The notes: generated by a model from the sequence alone, not told the origin. Counted from the stretch's first letter, positions 8,435-17,108 are shown. The stretch is 64,000 bases of DNA from Amycolatopsis rifamycinica (GCF_000695625.1 NZ_JMQI01000026.1:62001-126000); one strand, 5' to 3'. Made by a program: numbers and translations.

Positions 8435-8512
8435 GTGCTGGACCAGCGCCTGGCTGGTCGAGCCGAGCAGCATCCCGGCGAAGCCGCCGTGGCCGTGGCT
8501 GCCGGCCACGGT
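8435..8512 (-). pseudogene. Universal stress protein (UspA) C-terminal scrap
   Basis: The frame reads GSHGHGGFAGMLLGSTSQALVQH, matching the G-x2-G-x9-G-[ST] nucleotide-binding signature near the end of UspA domains. The expected final strand after it is absent, and upstream there is no UspA N terminus. It sits close to the activase relic; both belong to gene sets often found in actinobacterial hypoxia loci. Confidence 0.45.
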
Positions 8513-8811
8513 CAGCTGGGCGGTCCGGCGCCGCGCGGCCGCGGTGCTGCCGTGGCCATCGGCCCTGCACGACGCCGCCACTCCGGATCATCCACAACGG
8601 ACGGTCCACACGAAGGGACCGTGCGCTGGACCTACGGCACGGGCGGCTCTTCCGGCGGCGACCTGTCGACCTCACTTCTCGTGCGAAACTCGCACTCGAA
8701 GGCGGCCGGGCTCCGTCGGGCGGAGGCCGAGGGAGGAGTTTCCTGGATCGTCCCCTCCCCCGACCGGCTAAACTGATCGTCGGCTGTCGTCGCACCGGGG
8801 GGAGGTGAACG

Positions 8812-10068
8812 ATGCTGCGCGATACCGGCACCACGACCTGGCGTGACCACTTCAGAGAGCGGCTGCGTGCGGGCGTCACCGCGGTCGAGCACATCGTCGG
8901 CGGTCTCGGCACCTCGCTGCTGGCCTTCCTGACCCTGCTCTGGCTGGCCACGGTGGCGGCCGCGAGCGTGCTCGGCGTCGGCCTGCTGCTGGCGCCGGCC
9001 GTTTTCCGGGTGAGCCGCGCCGTGGCCAACCGGGAGCGGGCCCGGCTGAGCCGGTGGGGCCCGGCCGTGATCGGGCCGCCGCCACTGCCGGCGACCGTCC
9101 GGGAAGCGCTGCGGGACCTGGCGGTCCGGCGTGAGCTGGCCTGGCTGGCCGTCCACGGGACGCTGGGTCTCGTGCTCAGCGTCGCCGCGTTCACCCTGCC
9201 GCTGTACGCGGTTCAGAACGGCACGTTCCCCCTCTACTACTGGGCACTCGACCCGGACGTCGGCGGGCCGGGGCTCATCGGGTGGCGGATCGACGGGTTC
9301 GCCGACGCACTCGGGGTGGGGCTGACCGGCGTGGGACTCGCGGTCGCGATCCTCGGCCTGGGCCCCGGTATCGCCAAGCTGCAGGCCCTGCCCGGGCGCC
9401 GGCTGCTCGGCCCGGCCGGTGACGTCGACCTGTCGCTGCGCGTGGCCGAGCTGACCGCCACGCGCGCCGCGGCTCTCGACGCGCACGCCGCCGAGCTCCG
9501 ACGCATCGAGCGGTCACTGCACGACGGCACCCAGAACCGGCTGGTGGCGGTCAACGTGCTGGTCGGGGCCGCGCGCCGGGCGGTCGACCGCAATCCGGCC
9601 GCGGTCGCCGGCATTCTCGAACGCGCTCAAGAGGCGAACGAGCAGGCTCTCGCCGAGTTGCGCGCGGTGGTCCGGGGCATCCTCCCGCCGGTGCTCGGCG
9701 ACCGGGGCCTCGGCGCGGCCCTGGCCGGGCTCGCGGCTACCTGTTCGGTGCCGTGCGAGCTTGAGGTGGACGTACCCGGCCGGTGCGCGGTGTCCGTCGA
9801 GGCGACCGCGTACTTCGTGGTCGCCGAGGCGCTGACCAACGTCGTCAAGCACAGTGGCGCGAACTCGGCCGCGGTCACGGTGTGGCGCGAGGGCGATCGG
9901 CTGCACCTGCGGGTCACCGACGACGGTCACGGCGGCGCGGACGAGAACGGCGGGTCGGGGCTCCGCGGCATCCGCCGGCGCATCGAGGCTTACGATGGCC
10001 GCCTCGTGCTCAGCAGCCCGCCGGGTGGGCCGACGAGAATGGACGTGGAGCTGCCGTGCGGATCGTGA
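8812..10068 (+). CDS. NarL-type sensor histidine kinase
   Basis: A 418-residue membrane sensor kinase. Residues about 35-205 carry four or so hydrophobic segments arranged like the putative-sensor domain of actinobacterial kinases. The HisKA_3 dimerisation helix follows with RSLHDGTQNRL (phosphorylated His237), then the ATPase domain with EALTNVVKHSGA (N box) and DDGHGGADENGGSGLRGIRRRIEAYDGRL (G boxes). GGGGGAGGTGAACG immediately precedes the ATG. It overlaps the response regulator gene by 13 bp, so the two are a coupled pair. The stimulus is unknown. The nearby exporter at 10777-14073 is convergent and could be a target. Confidence 0.93.
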   Translation: MLRDTGTTTWRDHFRERLRAGVTAVEHIVGGLGTSLLAFLTLLWLATVAAASVLGVGLLLAPAVFRVSRAVANRERARLSRWGPAVIGPPPLPATVREALRDLAVRRELAWLAVHGTLGLVLSVAAFTLPLYAVQNGTFPLYYWALDPDVGGPGLIGWRIDGFADALGVGLTGVGLAVAILGLGPGIAKLQALPGRRLLGPAGDVDLSLRVAELTATRAAALDAHAAELRRIERSLHDGTQNRLVAVNVLVGAARRAVDRNPAAVAGILERAQEANEQALAELRAVVRGILPPVLGDRGLGAALAGLAATCSVPCELEVDVPGRCAVSVEATAYFVVAEALTNVVKHSGANSAAVTVWREGDRLHLRVTDDGHGGADENGGSGLRGIRRRIEAYDGRLVLSSPPGGPTRMDVELPCGS

Positions 10069-10706
10069 TCGCCGAGGACGAATCCCTGCTGCGCGAGGGG
10101 CTTGCGCTGCTGCTGCGCGCCGAAGGCCTCGACGTGGTCGCCACGACCGACGGCGCCGGCACCTTCCTCGCCGCCGTCGACGAGCACCGGCCGGACGTCG
10201 CGATCGTCGATGTCCGCATGCCGCCGACCCACACCGACGAGGGGATCGCCGCCGCCGTGGAGGCGCGGCGCCGGCAGCCGGACCTGGCCGTGCTCGTGCT
10301 CTCCGCCTACGTCGAACAGGCCTTCGCCACCGACCTGCTGGCCCACGGTTCGGCTGGGCTCGGCTACCTGCTCAAGGAACGCGTCGGCCGGGTCGAGGAG
10401 TTCCTCACCGCGCTGCACCGGGTCGCCGACGGCGGCACGGCCGTCGACCCCGAGGTGATCGGCCAGCTGCTCGCCCGGTCCCGGCGGGACAGCACGCTCG
10501 CCCTGCTCAGCCGGCGTGAGCTCGAGGTGCTCGCCTTGATGGCCGAGGGTCTGGGCAACACGACCATCGCCGGGAAGCTGTTCATCACCGAGAGCGCCGT
10601 CCACAAGCACATCCGCGGGATCTTCGCCAAGCTCGGCCTCGCCCCGGAGGACCGGACCGACCGCCGGGTGGCCGCTGTGCTGCGGTACCTGGAAGCGTCG
10701 CGGTAG
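10056..10706 (+). CDS. NarL/LuxR-family response regulator
   Basis: A 216-residue response regulator. The receiver domain (about 1-120) has acidic residues AEDE at 6-9, phospho-acceptor Asp52 in VAIVDVRMPP, and the conserved Lys in YLLKERVG. The LuxR-type helix-turn-helix (about 145-205) reads LLSRRELEVLALMAEGLGNTTIAGKLFITESAVHKHIRGI. The start is the GTG at 10056 within the kinase gene, which places VRIVIAEDE at the N terminus as expected. It is the partner of the kinase at 8812. A strong bidirectional hairpin follows at 10722. Confidence 0.93.
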   Translation: MRIVIAEDESLLREGLALLLRAEGLDVVATTDGAGTFLAAVDEHRPDVAIVDVRMPPTHTDEGIAAAVEARRRQPDLAVLVLSAYVEQAFATDLLAHGSAGLGYLLKERVGRVEEFLTALHRVADGGTAVDPEVIGQLLARSRRDSTLALLSRRELEVLALMAEGLGNTTIAGKLFITESAVHKHIRGIFAKLGLAPEDRTDRRVAAVLRYLEASR

Positions 10707-10721
10707 CCCGGACACACCACC

Positions 10722-10766
10722 GGCACCGAAGGGCGTTCCCGCATCGCGGAGACGCCCTTCGGTGCC
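10722..10766. terminator. Bidirectional hairpin terminator
   Basis: A perfect 15-bp inverted repeat, GGCACCGAAGGGCGT (10722-10736) and its complement (10752-10766), encloses a 15-nt loop. It lies between the convergent response regulator and permease genes and probably ends transcription from both sides. There is no T-run, as is usual in high-G+C actinomycetes. Confidence 0.85.
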
Positions 10767-10776
10767 GTTCAGCCGG

Positions 10777-13284
10777 TCATTCCTTGCCGCCGATGCCGGC
10801 GATCGGCGGGACGCGCAGCAGCCGGGCGATGGGCAGGACGGTGGTGAACAGGGCGAGCAGCGTCGTGCCGCCGATGATGGCCACCCAGCCCAGTGCGGGG
10901 ACGTAAGGAACGTTCTGCCCGGTGAGCGTGCGCACCACCGAGACCAGGGTGAGCGCGGCGATGGCTCCGCCGATGAGCAGCGAGACGCCGAGCAGGCCGG
11001 TCTGCTCCGCGTGCACCATGCGCTTGACCTGCCGGCGGGTGACGCCGACCAGGCGCAGCAGCGCCAGCTCACGGCCCCGCGCGAGGGCGGCCATGACCAT
11101 GGTGTTGGCGGCGGCGAGGGCGGCGTAGCCGACCATGATGCCGATCAGCAGCTTGTTCAGCCAGGCGCTCAGCGCCACGTCGTCGGCGAGCCGGCCGGCG
11201 AGGGCGGCGGTGCTCGTCACCGCGCTGCCGGGGTACCGGCCGGTGACGCCGGCCAGGGCGGCGGAGACGTCGGTGCCCGGTTCGCTGCGGACGAGGATCC
11301 GCTCGTAACCGGGGGCGGCCGTGTGACCGGTGACGACGTCCTTGGCGACGGTGACGTCGCCGAAGCCGATGCCGCGGGCGTAGGTCGCGACGATGCGCAG
11401 GGTGGCCGGTGTGCCGTCGCCGAGCCACACCTTGACCTGGTCGCCGACCTTCCAGTTGTTCGAATCGGCCTGCATGGTCGACACCGCCATGGCGGGCCCG
11501 CGCAGGTCTGCGAGGCGACCGCTGCGCACCTGGAGGTCCATGGTGCGCTCGGCACCGTCCGGATCGATCGCCTGCACGCCGGCGGCGTCCTCGCCCCGGT
11601 CGGGGATGATCGACGTGTTCCGGATTCCGGTGGCCGCCACCACGCCGGGGATCTTCCGGATTTCCGCGAGCGCGGTGTCCGGCAGGCCGGCGGCGGAGAG
11701 CACGGCGTTCTGGGCGAGCATCCCGTCGTGGCTCTGGGCGACGGTCTGCTGCTCCAGGTTGTCCTGGAGGAACCACAGGGAGCCGCCGAAGCCGACCGAC
11801 AGCACCAGTGCGGTGAGGACGGTGACCATGCCCTGGGCGTTGGCGCGCAGGTTCGCCGCGGCGAGGTAGCCGCTGTCGCCCCACACCGCACGCAGCACCG
11901 GGCCGAGCAGCCGGGCGGCCGTCCGGTTGATCCACGGGGCGAGCAGGGCGACCGCGAGGACGAGCAGGCACAGCAGGCCCATCGCGGTGCCGAGGGCCGC
12001 GTTCCCCTTCAGCGCGGTGGTGAGCGTGGTCAGGAAAATGCCCCCGGCCAGCGCGGCGAACCCCGAGAACAGGCGGATCCTGCTGTTCCGCCCGGATTCC
12101 ACGGCGATCTCGCCGAGCGCCTCCGTCGGGCGGATCAGCACCGTCCGGCGGGCGGCGATCAGGGCGGCCCCCACGGCCACCGCCACGGTCGTCACCACCA
12201 CGGCGACCGCGGTCAGTACCCCGCCGGTGAGCGGGAAGGTGTCCGGCACGAATCCGCGGCCGACCAGTTCCCGGCGCAGCCACCGGGTGGCGAACCAGCC
12301 CGTGGGCACCCCGATGGCGGCCGACAGCAGGCTGATCAGCCCGACTTCGGTGAGGATCAGCCGGGCGATCTGGCCGGGGGTCGCGGCGACGGCGCGGAGC
12401 AGGGCGAGATCGCGCCGCCGGTGCCGGACCGCGAGGCCGATCGTCCCGGCCACGACGAACATCACCAGCAGCGCCACGTACCCGCCGAAGACGGCACCGA
12501 GCTGGACCAGCAGGGTGGCGGCCGCCTGGTCCGCGGACTGTTCCAGCAGCCCCCGGTCGGCACCGGCGTAGGCCTTGGCGCCGGCTTCGGCGGCCACCTT
12601 GCGCACCTCGGCGACCAGGCCGGCCCCGGCGGCGCCCGGTGCGGCGATGACACCGACCGCGTCGACCCGGCCCTGCCGCGGGTACACGGCCGCCGCGTGC
12701 TCGTCGGTGAAGAACACCGCGGGCGACGCGGCGGAGCCCGGTCCGGGACCGGCGTCGCGCACGAGCCCGCTGACCCGGTACACCCGGGCCGTGCCGCCCA
12801 CCAGGACGGGGACCTCGCCGCCGGGCACCACCGAACCGGCCAGTCGTTCGTCCACCGCGACCTCGTCGTCGCCCTTCGGGGGCACGCCCGCGACCAGCCG
12901 GTAGGGGGTGAGAGCCGTGCTGCTCCACCCGTGTCCGGTCGCGGCGCCGTTGGGCAGGATCGCCGTCACCGACGTGTCCGCGACGGCGGTGGCCACGCCC
13001 GGTACCCGCCGGAGCCGGTCGGCCACCGCGGCCGGGACGGTGCCGCCCTCGGGCAGCTGCACGGCGACCTTCTCCTCGCCGTCCGGGGACGTGAGCGTGA
13101 TGTCGCGGTAGGCGACGACCACATCCGCCGCGGCGTAGCGCCGCGGCGCGGTTTCGAAGCGCAGGCCCGATTCCACGAGCAGACCCATCGAAGTCAAGAT
13201 CGCCACTCCGGCCGTCAAGGCGAGCAGGGTGGCGACGGCGCTGCCTTTGCGGTGGCGCAGCATTTTCGCGGCCAGCTTCAGCAT
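10777..13284 (-). CDS. FtsX-like permease of a second ABC exporter
   Basis: An 835-residue permease with the layout of large actinobacterial FtsX/MacB-like exporters: a membrane span near residues 15-40, a long extracytoplasmic domain (about 45-250), a first FtsX block with RHRRRDLALLRAVAATPGQIARL near 285-315, central spans, a second periplasmic-like domain, and a C-terminal FtsX block with ARGRELALLRLVGVTRRQVKRM. It follows its ATPase gene with a 3-bp gap, the same spacing as the paralogous pair at 2970-5594. It is longer than that paralogue by about 200 residues. The substrate is unknown. Confidence 0.9.
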   Translation of the reverse strand: MLKLAAKMLRHRKGSAVATLLALTAGVAILTSMGLLVESGLRFETAPRRYAAADVVVAYRDITLTSPDGEEKVAVQLPEGGTVPAAVADRLRRVPGVATAVADTSVTAILPNGAATGHGWSSTALTPYRLVAGVPPKGDDEVAVDERLAGSVVPGGEVPVLVGGTARVYRVSGLVRDAGPGPGSAASPAVFFTDEHAAAVYPRQGRVDAVGVIAAPGAAGAGLVAEVRKVAAEAGAKAYAGADRGLLEQSADQAAATLLVQLGAVFGGYVALLVMFVVAGTIGLAVRHRRRDLALLRAVAATPGQIARLILTEVGLISLLSAAIGVPTGWFATRWLRRELVGRGFVPDTFPLTGGVLTAVAVVVTTVAVAVGAALIAARRTVLIRPTEALGEIAVESGRNSRIRLFSGFAALAGGIFLTTLTTALKGNAALGTAMGLLCLLVLAVALLAPWINRTAARLLGPVLRAVWGDSGYLAAANLRANAQGMVTVLTALVLSVGFGGSLWFLQDNLEQQTVAQSHDGMLAQNAVLSAAGLPDTALAEIRKIPGVVAATGIRNTSIIPDRGEDAAGVQAIDPDGAERTMDLQVRSGRLADLRGPAMAVSTMQADSNNWKVGDQVKVWLGDGTPATLRIVATYARGIGFGDVTVAKDVVTGHTAAPGYERILVRSEPGTDVSAALAGVTGRYPGSAVTSTAALAGRLADDVALSAWLNKLLIGIMVGYAALAAANTMVMAALARGRELALLRLVGVTRRQVKRMVHAEQTGLLGVSLLIGGAIAALTLVSVVRTLTGQNVPYVPALGWVAIIGGTTLLALFTTVLPIARLLRVPPIAGIGGKE

Positions 13285-13287
13285 CGC

Positions 13288-14073
13288 TCAGCGCTCCTGC
13301 GTCACGCGCTGGCGGCGGCCCAGCGACGCCAGGTGCTCGGCGATGCGTTCCGCGCCGGGCTGCGGCATGTCGTGCACGATCCGGCCGTCGGCCAGCACCA
13401 GCACCCGATCCGCGTACGACGCCGCGACCGGGTCGTGGGTCACCATGATCACCGTCTGTCCGGCCTCGTCCACCACCGAGCGGAGCAGGCTCAGCACCTC
13501 GGCCGCGGTCTGGGTGTCCAGCGCACCGGTCGGTTCGTCGCAGAAGATGACCTCCGGGCGCGTCGCCAGCGCCCGGGCGATCGCCACCCGCTGCTGCTGG
13601 CCGCCGGACAGCTCCGACGGCCGGTGCGACAGCCGTTCGGTCAGCCCGACCCGGTCGACGACCTGCCGGATCCAGGCCGCGTCGGCGCGTTCGCCCGACA
13701 ACTGCAGCGGCAACACGATGTTCTCCTGCACCGTCAACGCGCCGATGAGGTTGAACGCCTGGAAGATGAACCCGATCTTCGACCGCCGCAGTTTCGTCAG
13801 ATCCGTTTCCGAGAGCGGGGACAGTTCCGTGTCGCCCACCCACGCCTGGCCGCCGGTCGGCCGGTCCAGCCCGGCCGCGGTCTGCAGCAAGGTGCTCTTG
13901 CCCGAACCGGACGGTCCCATCACCGCGGTGAACGTTCCCCGCTCGAACATCGCGTCGACGCCGGCGAGGGCGGTCACCGCCTGTCGATCCGATCCGTAGA
14001 CCTTTCTGAGGCCTCGAACCCGCACCGCCGAAGCGGGAACGGCAACGTCGGCACGGGCATTCTGGAATGACAT
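13288..14073 (-). CDS. ABC exporter ATP-binding protein
   Basis: An ATPase of 261 residues (262 if the GTG at 14076 is used) with Walker A GPSGSGKST, Q-loop FIFQAFN, signature LSGGQQQR, Walker B VIFCDEP and H-loop VTHD. The ATG at 14073 is preceded by TAAGG at a normal distance. It is in one unit with the permease at 10777. The CPBP protease gene lies 42 bp upstream on the same strand, so the three may be co-transcribed. The gap carries a direct repeat (14087-14106) that could be an operator. Confidence 0.92.
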   Translation of the reverse strand: MSFQNARADVAVPASAVRVRGLRKVYGSDRQAVTALAGVDAMFERGTFTAVMGPSGSGKSTLLQTAAGLDRPTGGQAWVGDTELSPLSETDLTKLRRSKIGFIFQAFNLIGALTVQENIVLPLQLSGERADAAWIRQVVDRVGLTERLSHRPSELSGGQQQRVAIARALATRPEVIFCDEPTGALDTQTAAEVLSLLRSVVDEAGQTVIMVTHDPVAASYADRVLVLADGRIVHDMPQPGAERIAEHLASLGRRQRVTQER

Positions 14074-14086
14074 CACAACAACCTTA

Positions 14087-14106
14087 GTTCTGAGAGTTGG
14101 TTCTGA
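14087..14106. promoter_or_regulatory. Direct repeat upstream of the second exporter
   Basis: GTTCTGA occurs at 14087-14093 and again at 14100-14106, 13 bp apart, in the 42-bp gap between the CPBP gene and the exporter ATPase gene. On the coding strand this reads TCAGAAC twice. It may be an operator or part of a promoter; nothing else supports it. Confidence 0.25.
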
Positions 14107-14115
14107 AGAGGACGG

Positions 14116-15081
14116 TTACGCGGAACCCGGTCCACGGCCGTGGTTTTCCGCGACCTCGCGCGGCGACGTGGTGACCGGACCCGGGATCGCCGGCTCGGCC
14201 CGGCCGGCGGTGCCGGCGGTCCGCAGGCCGAGCTTTCCGCGGGTGACGGCGAGCAGGATCAGGGCCGCCGCGGTGGAGGCGATCAGGACCACGTGGGTGC
14301 CGTCGCGGTTGGTCAGGCTCGGGAACATCTGGGGCCAGAGCAGGGAGAAGACGGTGTTGATGCTCGCGTGCAGGATCATGACCATCGGCAGGCTCTCGTG
14401 GGTGCGGTTGAAGACCCAGGTCATGGCGAGGCTGATGGGAACGCAGGCGGCGACGAACTCGATCGGCTGCCACCAGGTGACGTCCGGCCAGCCGCCCCAG
14501 TGGGTCAGGTACAGCGGGAGGTGCCACACGCCCCACAGCACGCCGAGGACCACGGTGCCGATCGTGGCGCTGTACCTGCGTTGCAGGCGGGGAAGGGCGA
14601 AGTCCCGCCAGCCGGGCTCTTCGGCGACCGCCGTGGTGAAGAACTGGCCGACGAGCATCGGCAGGTAGGCGATCAGCACGGCGGCGTCCGGCATCCGCAT
14701 TTCCTCGAGGGCACCCGGCAGGGCCAGCGTCGCGAGCAGGGTGATGACCGGCACGGCGGTCAGGATGCCGGCGTACCAGCGCCAGTTGACCCGCCAGCGG
14801 AAGAGCCGGCCCGCCCAGTGGCGCAGCCCCGCCCGGCCGTCGGCCGTGGCGGTCACGATGAACGCCGCCGTCACCGGGCCGAGGTAGGCCCCGGGCAGGA
14901 CGCCGAGCACCTGGTCGGAGCCGAGCACCTCGGGGAAACGCAGGCCGATCACCCCCAGGCCGTTCTGGGACAGGACATACGGCAACCACGCCAGCCAGCT
15001 GAGCCCGTTGGCGAGCACGAAGAAAGTGGTCAGGGCGTGACCGCGGACGAAGCCGCGGATGCCGGTCGGTGGGGCACTCAT
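14116..15081 (-). CDS. CPBP-family intramembrane metalloprotease (CAAX/Rce1-like)
   Basis: A 321-residue polytopic membrane protein with the three CPBP motifs: EEPGWR (Glu154, Glu155, Arg159), LWGVWHLPLYL (His187) and a late HASIN motif. These residues form the glutamate/histidine active site of type II CAAX-processing endopeptidases. There are about eight hydrophobic segments. The ATG at 15081 has GAGG five bases upstream; the frame continues to 15141, but that part has no ribosome site. A 78-bp element shared with the PucR gene lies upstream at 15140-15217. In actinobacteria such proteins often accompany ABC exporters or peptide self-protection, which fits the downstream exporter. Confidence 0.88.
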   Translation of the reverse strand: MSAPPTGIRGFVRGHALTTFFVLANGLSWLAWLPYVLSQNGLGVIGLRFPEVLGSDQVLGVLPGAYLGPVTAAFIVTATADGRAGLRHWAGRLFRWRVNWRWYAGILTAVPVITLLATLALPGALEEMRMPDAAVLIAYLPMLVGQFFTTAVAEEPGWRDFALPRLQRRYSATIGTVVLGVLWGVWHLPLYLTHWGGWPDVTWWQPIEFVAACVPISLAMTWVFNRTHESLPMVMILHASINTVFSLLWPQMFPSLTNRDGTHVVLIASTAAALILLAVTRGKLGLRTAGTAGRAEPAIPGPVTTSPREVAENHGRGPGSA

Positions 15082-15139
15082 GGAACCTCGCAGGGGAAAA
15101 GGGTCACCGGAAAGCGATTCCGGTGATTCACGACGGTGC

Positions 15140-15217
15140 ACAGCACATCACCCGGCAGCGCCGCGCACACTCCCGCAGCCGCCCGCTCCCTGGTACAGCA
15201 GGCACCACTTCTCACGC
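15140..15217. repeat. 78-bp upstream element, copy 1
   Basis: This segment matches 16446-16523 over the same 78-bp length with about nine mismatches, six of them clustered in a short middle block; the flanks are essentially identical. It lies just upstream of the CPBP gene. Copy 2 lies upstream of the PucR regulator gene, in the same orientation. The conserved TGGTACAGCAGGCACCA part is an imperfect inverted repeat. The likely role is a shared promoter/operator. Confidence 0.75.
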
Positions 15218-15230
15218 CGACGGCAGCGGA

Positions 15231-16388
15231 TCAGCCGGAGTCACTTCGGGGAGCCACCGAGTTGTGGTACTGGAGGGCCCACCACACCTCGAACATGACT
15301 TCGGTGTCCTGCAGATCCGCTCCGGTCAACGCGGTGAAGCGTTCCAGCCGGTAGCGAAGTGTGTTGACGTGGACGGACAAAGCGGCGGCGGCCTCGGGAA
15401 TCGAGCGTCGCCGGGAGAAGTACGTCTCGACGCTGGCGAGCAGGGTCTCGCCGATGCCGCTCTGCGCCTCCACCGGTTCGACATAGCGGCTTCGCAGGTA
15501 GTGCCCCAGTTCCGGCTCGTTCGCCACCGCCAGCCGCAGCGCCATGCGCGGACGGTCCACGATCCCGCGATGGCCGAACCTGGTGGCCGCCGCGAGCAGT
15601 TGCGTGGCTTCGGCGAACCCCGCGCCCAGCCGCGACAACCGGGTCGGGCCGGCCAGCCCGATCGTCACGTCGTCGGCCGGGCCGGTGTGGAGAGGGGCGG
15701 ACAGCACGGCCGCCACATCCCGGCCGTAGGTGCCGACCAGAACCGTCTCCTGCGCACCGGCCGCACGTTCCAGCATGTCGGCGAGCGCGAACCGGTCGAT
15801 GCTCGCGGACCGGGCCCGCAGCACCCAGTAGCGCCCGTCGGCGGCCAGCCCGGCCCCGGCCGCGACCAGCTGATCGGCCGTCATCGTGCCCTCCACCAGC
15901 CGGGTGAGCAGGGTCGTCCGCTGCTGCCGCCGGTTGCGGGTCAGGTCGAGTTCGGCCTTCCGGTGACCGGCGAGCAGCTCGGTGCTGCCGTGGTCGCCGA
16001 GCTGCCAGATCCGTTGCGTGCCGAGTAATACGGCGTCGGCCGGCGTTCCCTCGATCCGCGCTGTCCGGAGGAATTCGTCGCGCAGCAACGAGATGCTGCT
16101 CCGGTAAGCGGCCAGGACGTCAGCGCCGGGTATGCCCTGCAGCGCCCGGCGACGCCCGGTCTCCCTTTCCTCTTCGCCCACACCGGCCGGTAAGCGGTCC
16201 TCGCCGCGGAGGGCGGCGACCACGCGGACGACGTTCCGGTACGCGGACGGGCGGATCTCCGCAGGGCGAGTCACGCCGTACGCCCCGATGGCACCGATCA
16301 CCTGAAGCTGGGCGGCCACCAGTTCCTCGGCCTGGTCCTGCAACTGCTTGGCCACCGGCGCGAGCTGGTCCGCACGCGGGTCGGACAC
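15231..16388 (-). CDS. PucR-type helix-turn-helix transcriptional regulator
   Basis: A 385-residue cytoplasmic regulator. The C-terminal PucR/CdaR helix-turn-helix is clear (YFSRRRSIPEAAAALSVHV followed by NTLRYRLERFTALTGADL, about residues 320-362). The central part (about 180-300) resembles the GGDEF-like fold that usually precedes it. The GTG at 16388 is chosen because AGGAGG lies six bases upstream; the open frame continues to 16514 through the 78-bp repeat without a ribosome site. The shared element before this gene and before the CPBP gene suggests autoregulation and control of its neighbour. Confidence 0.88.
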   Translation of the reverse strand: MSDPRADQLAPVAKQLQDQAEELVAAQLQVIGAIGAYGVTRPAEIRPSAYRNVVRVVAALRGEDRLPAGVGEEERETGRRRALQGIPGADVLAAYRSSISLLRDEFLRTARIEGTPADAVLLGTQRIWQLGDHGSTELLAGHRKAELDLTRNRRQQRTTLLTRLVEGTMTADQLVAAGAGLAADGRYWVLRARSASIDRFALADMLERAAGAQETVLVGTYGRDVAAVLSAPLHTGPADDVTIGLAGPTRLSRLGAGFAEATQLLAAATRFGHRGIVDRPRMALRLAVANEPELGHYLRSRYVEPVEAQSGIGETLLASVETYFSRRRSIPEAAAALSVHVNTLRYRLERFTALTGADLQDTEVMFEVWWALQYHNSVAPRSDSG

Positions 16389-16445
16389 TGCCTGCCTCCT
16401 CACCTCGTCCAGGGGACGGGGGCATCCGGCCGTCCACGACGCGGA

Positions 16446-16523
16446 ACAGCACATCAGCCGGCAGAGCCGCGCACACTCCCGCAGCCACCCCGCGGGTGGT
16501 ACAGCAGGCACCACTTCTCACGC
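16446..16523. repeat. 78-bp upstream element, copy 2
   Basis: Second copy of the element at 15140-15217, about 88% identical without gaps. It ends 58 bp upstream of the PucR gene start. The equal length, the same orientation relative to the downstream gene and the matching distance from the start codon (58 bp in both cases) argue for a regulatory duplication and against random similarity. Confidence 0.75.
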
Positions 16524-16669
16524 GATCTTGTACCGATCTCCGACTCGACCCTGACGACGTCGTAGCGCCACACGTGGTCCTCTTGCCGGATCGCTCATTA
16601 CGATCTTGGTGTCGGCGTGATTCGCCGCCGTCATTTCCCACTGATCGCATTACTGTCGTGGAGGTCCGC

Positions 16670-17050
16670 ATGTCCGGAAAATCCCCATCATTGGCCAAAA
16701 GGTCGACGTTGACCGTGCTGGCGGTCGCCGCGATGACGGCGGCGATTCCGGCCGGCGCCGCTTCTGCCACGAACCGGGTTTCCTGCAACAGCGACGAGTT
16801 CGTGCGGGTCCGGGTGCACCCCAGCAACTTCCCCACGCAGACTCTGTGTTTCGCGAACGCGGGGTCGATGAGCATCGAGACCCTGTTCAAGAACCCGGTC
16901 TGGATCACCGAGGTCTGGACGGGGAACAACCGTGTCCAGTGGCACGGCGACGGGCGGTGGCAGCCGTCGACGCCGATCGCCAAGCGGACGGCGTTCACGT
17001 GGCCGAACCACCCCGGGGGTGTGCGGATCGACCAGATCCGGATCCTCTGA
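16670..17050 (+). CDS. Secreted beta/gamma-crystallin-like small protein
   Basis: A 126-residue precursor with a signal peptide (basic start, hydrophobic TLTVLAVAAMTAAIPAGAA, cleavage expected near residue 34). The mature part of about 90 residues has two cysteines and the pattern of actinobacterial crystallin-fold proteins related to Streptomyces killer-toxin-like proteins (TLCFANAGSMSI; VWTGNNRVQW). GGAGG precedes the ATG. The function is unknown; relatives bind calcium, inhibit proteases or act on cell walls. It is a single-gene unit ending at the hairpin at 17109. Confidence 0.75.
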   Translation: MSGKSPSLAKRSTLTVLAVAAMTAAIPAGAASATNRVSCNSDEFVRVRVHPSNFPTQTLCFANAGSMSIETLFKNPVWITEVWTGNNRVQWHGDGRWQPSTPIAKRTAFTWPNHPGGVRIDQIRIL

Positions 17051-17108
17051 GAGACCCCCGGACCGTCCCGGCTCCTATCGTTCCGTAGCGATACCCCAAC
17101 CCCGACCC

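Larger units (their letters stand above)
7560..8811. other. Gene-poor stretch with decayed gene scraps
   Basis: No intact gene of convincing length or codon usage covers these 1.25 kb. Three short relics can be recognised (7715-7781, 7840-8145, 8435-8512); the rest has open frames only of the kind expected by chance at this G+C. The stretch ends in the ribosome site of the histidine kinase gene. I read it as debris from a lost respiratory/anaerobic-stress locus. Confidence 0.5.

Noticed and set aside
8611..8640. GGGACC...GGACC sequence considered as a hypoxia-regulator box
   Set aside because: The inverted repeat is poor, its spacing does not fit known boxes, and there is no intact target gene beside it.
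10762..14070. A 1102-codon open frame on the plus strand
   Set aside because: It lies opposite two clear ABC exporter genes, is rich in Arg, Gly, His and Asp with no domain, and is a by-product of high G+C at third codon positions.
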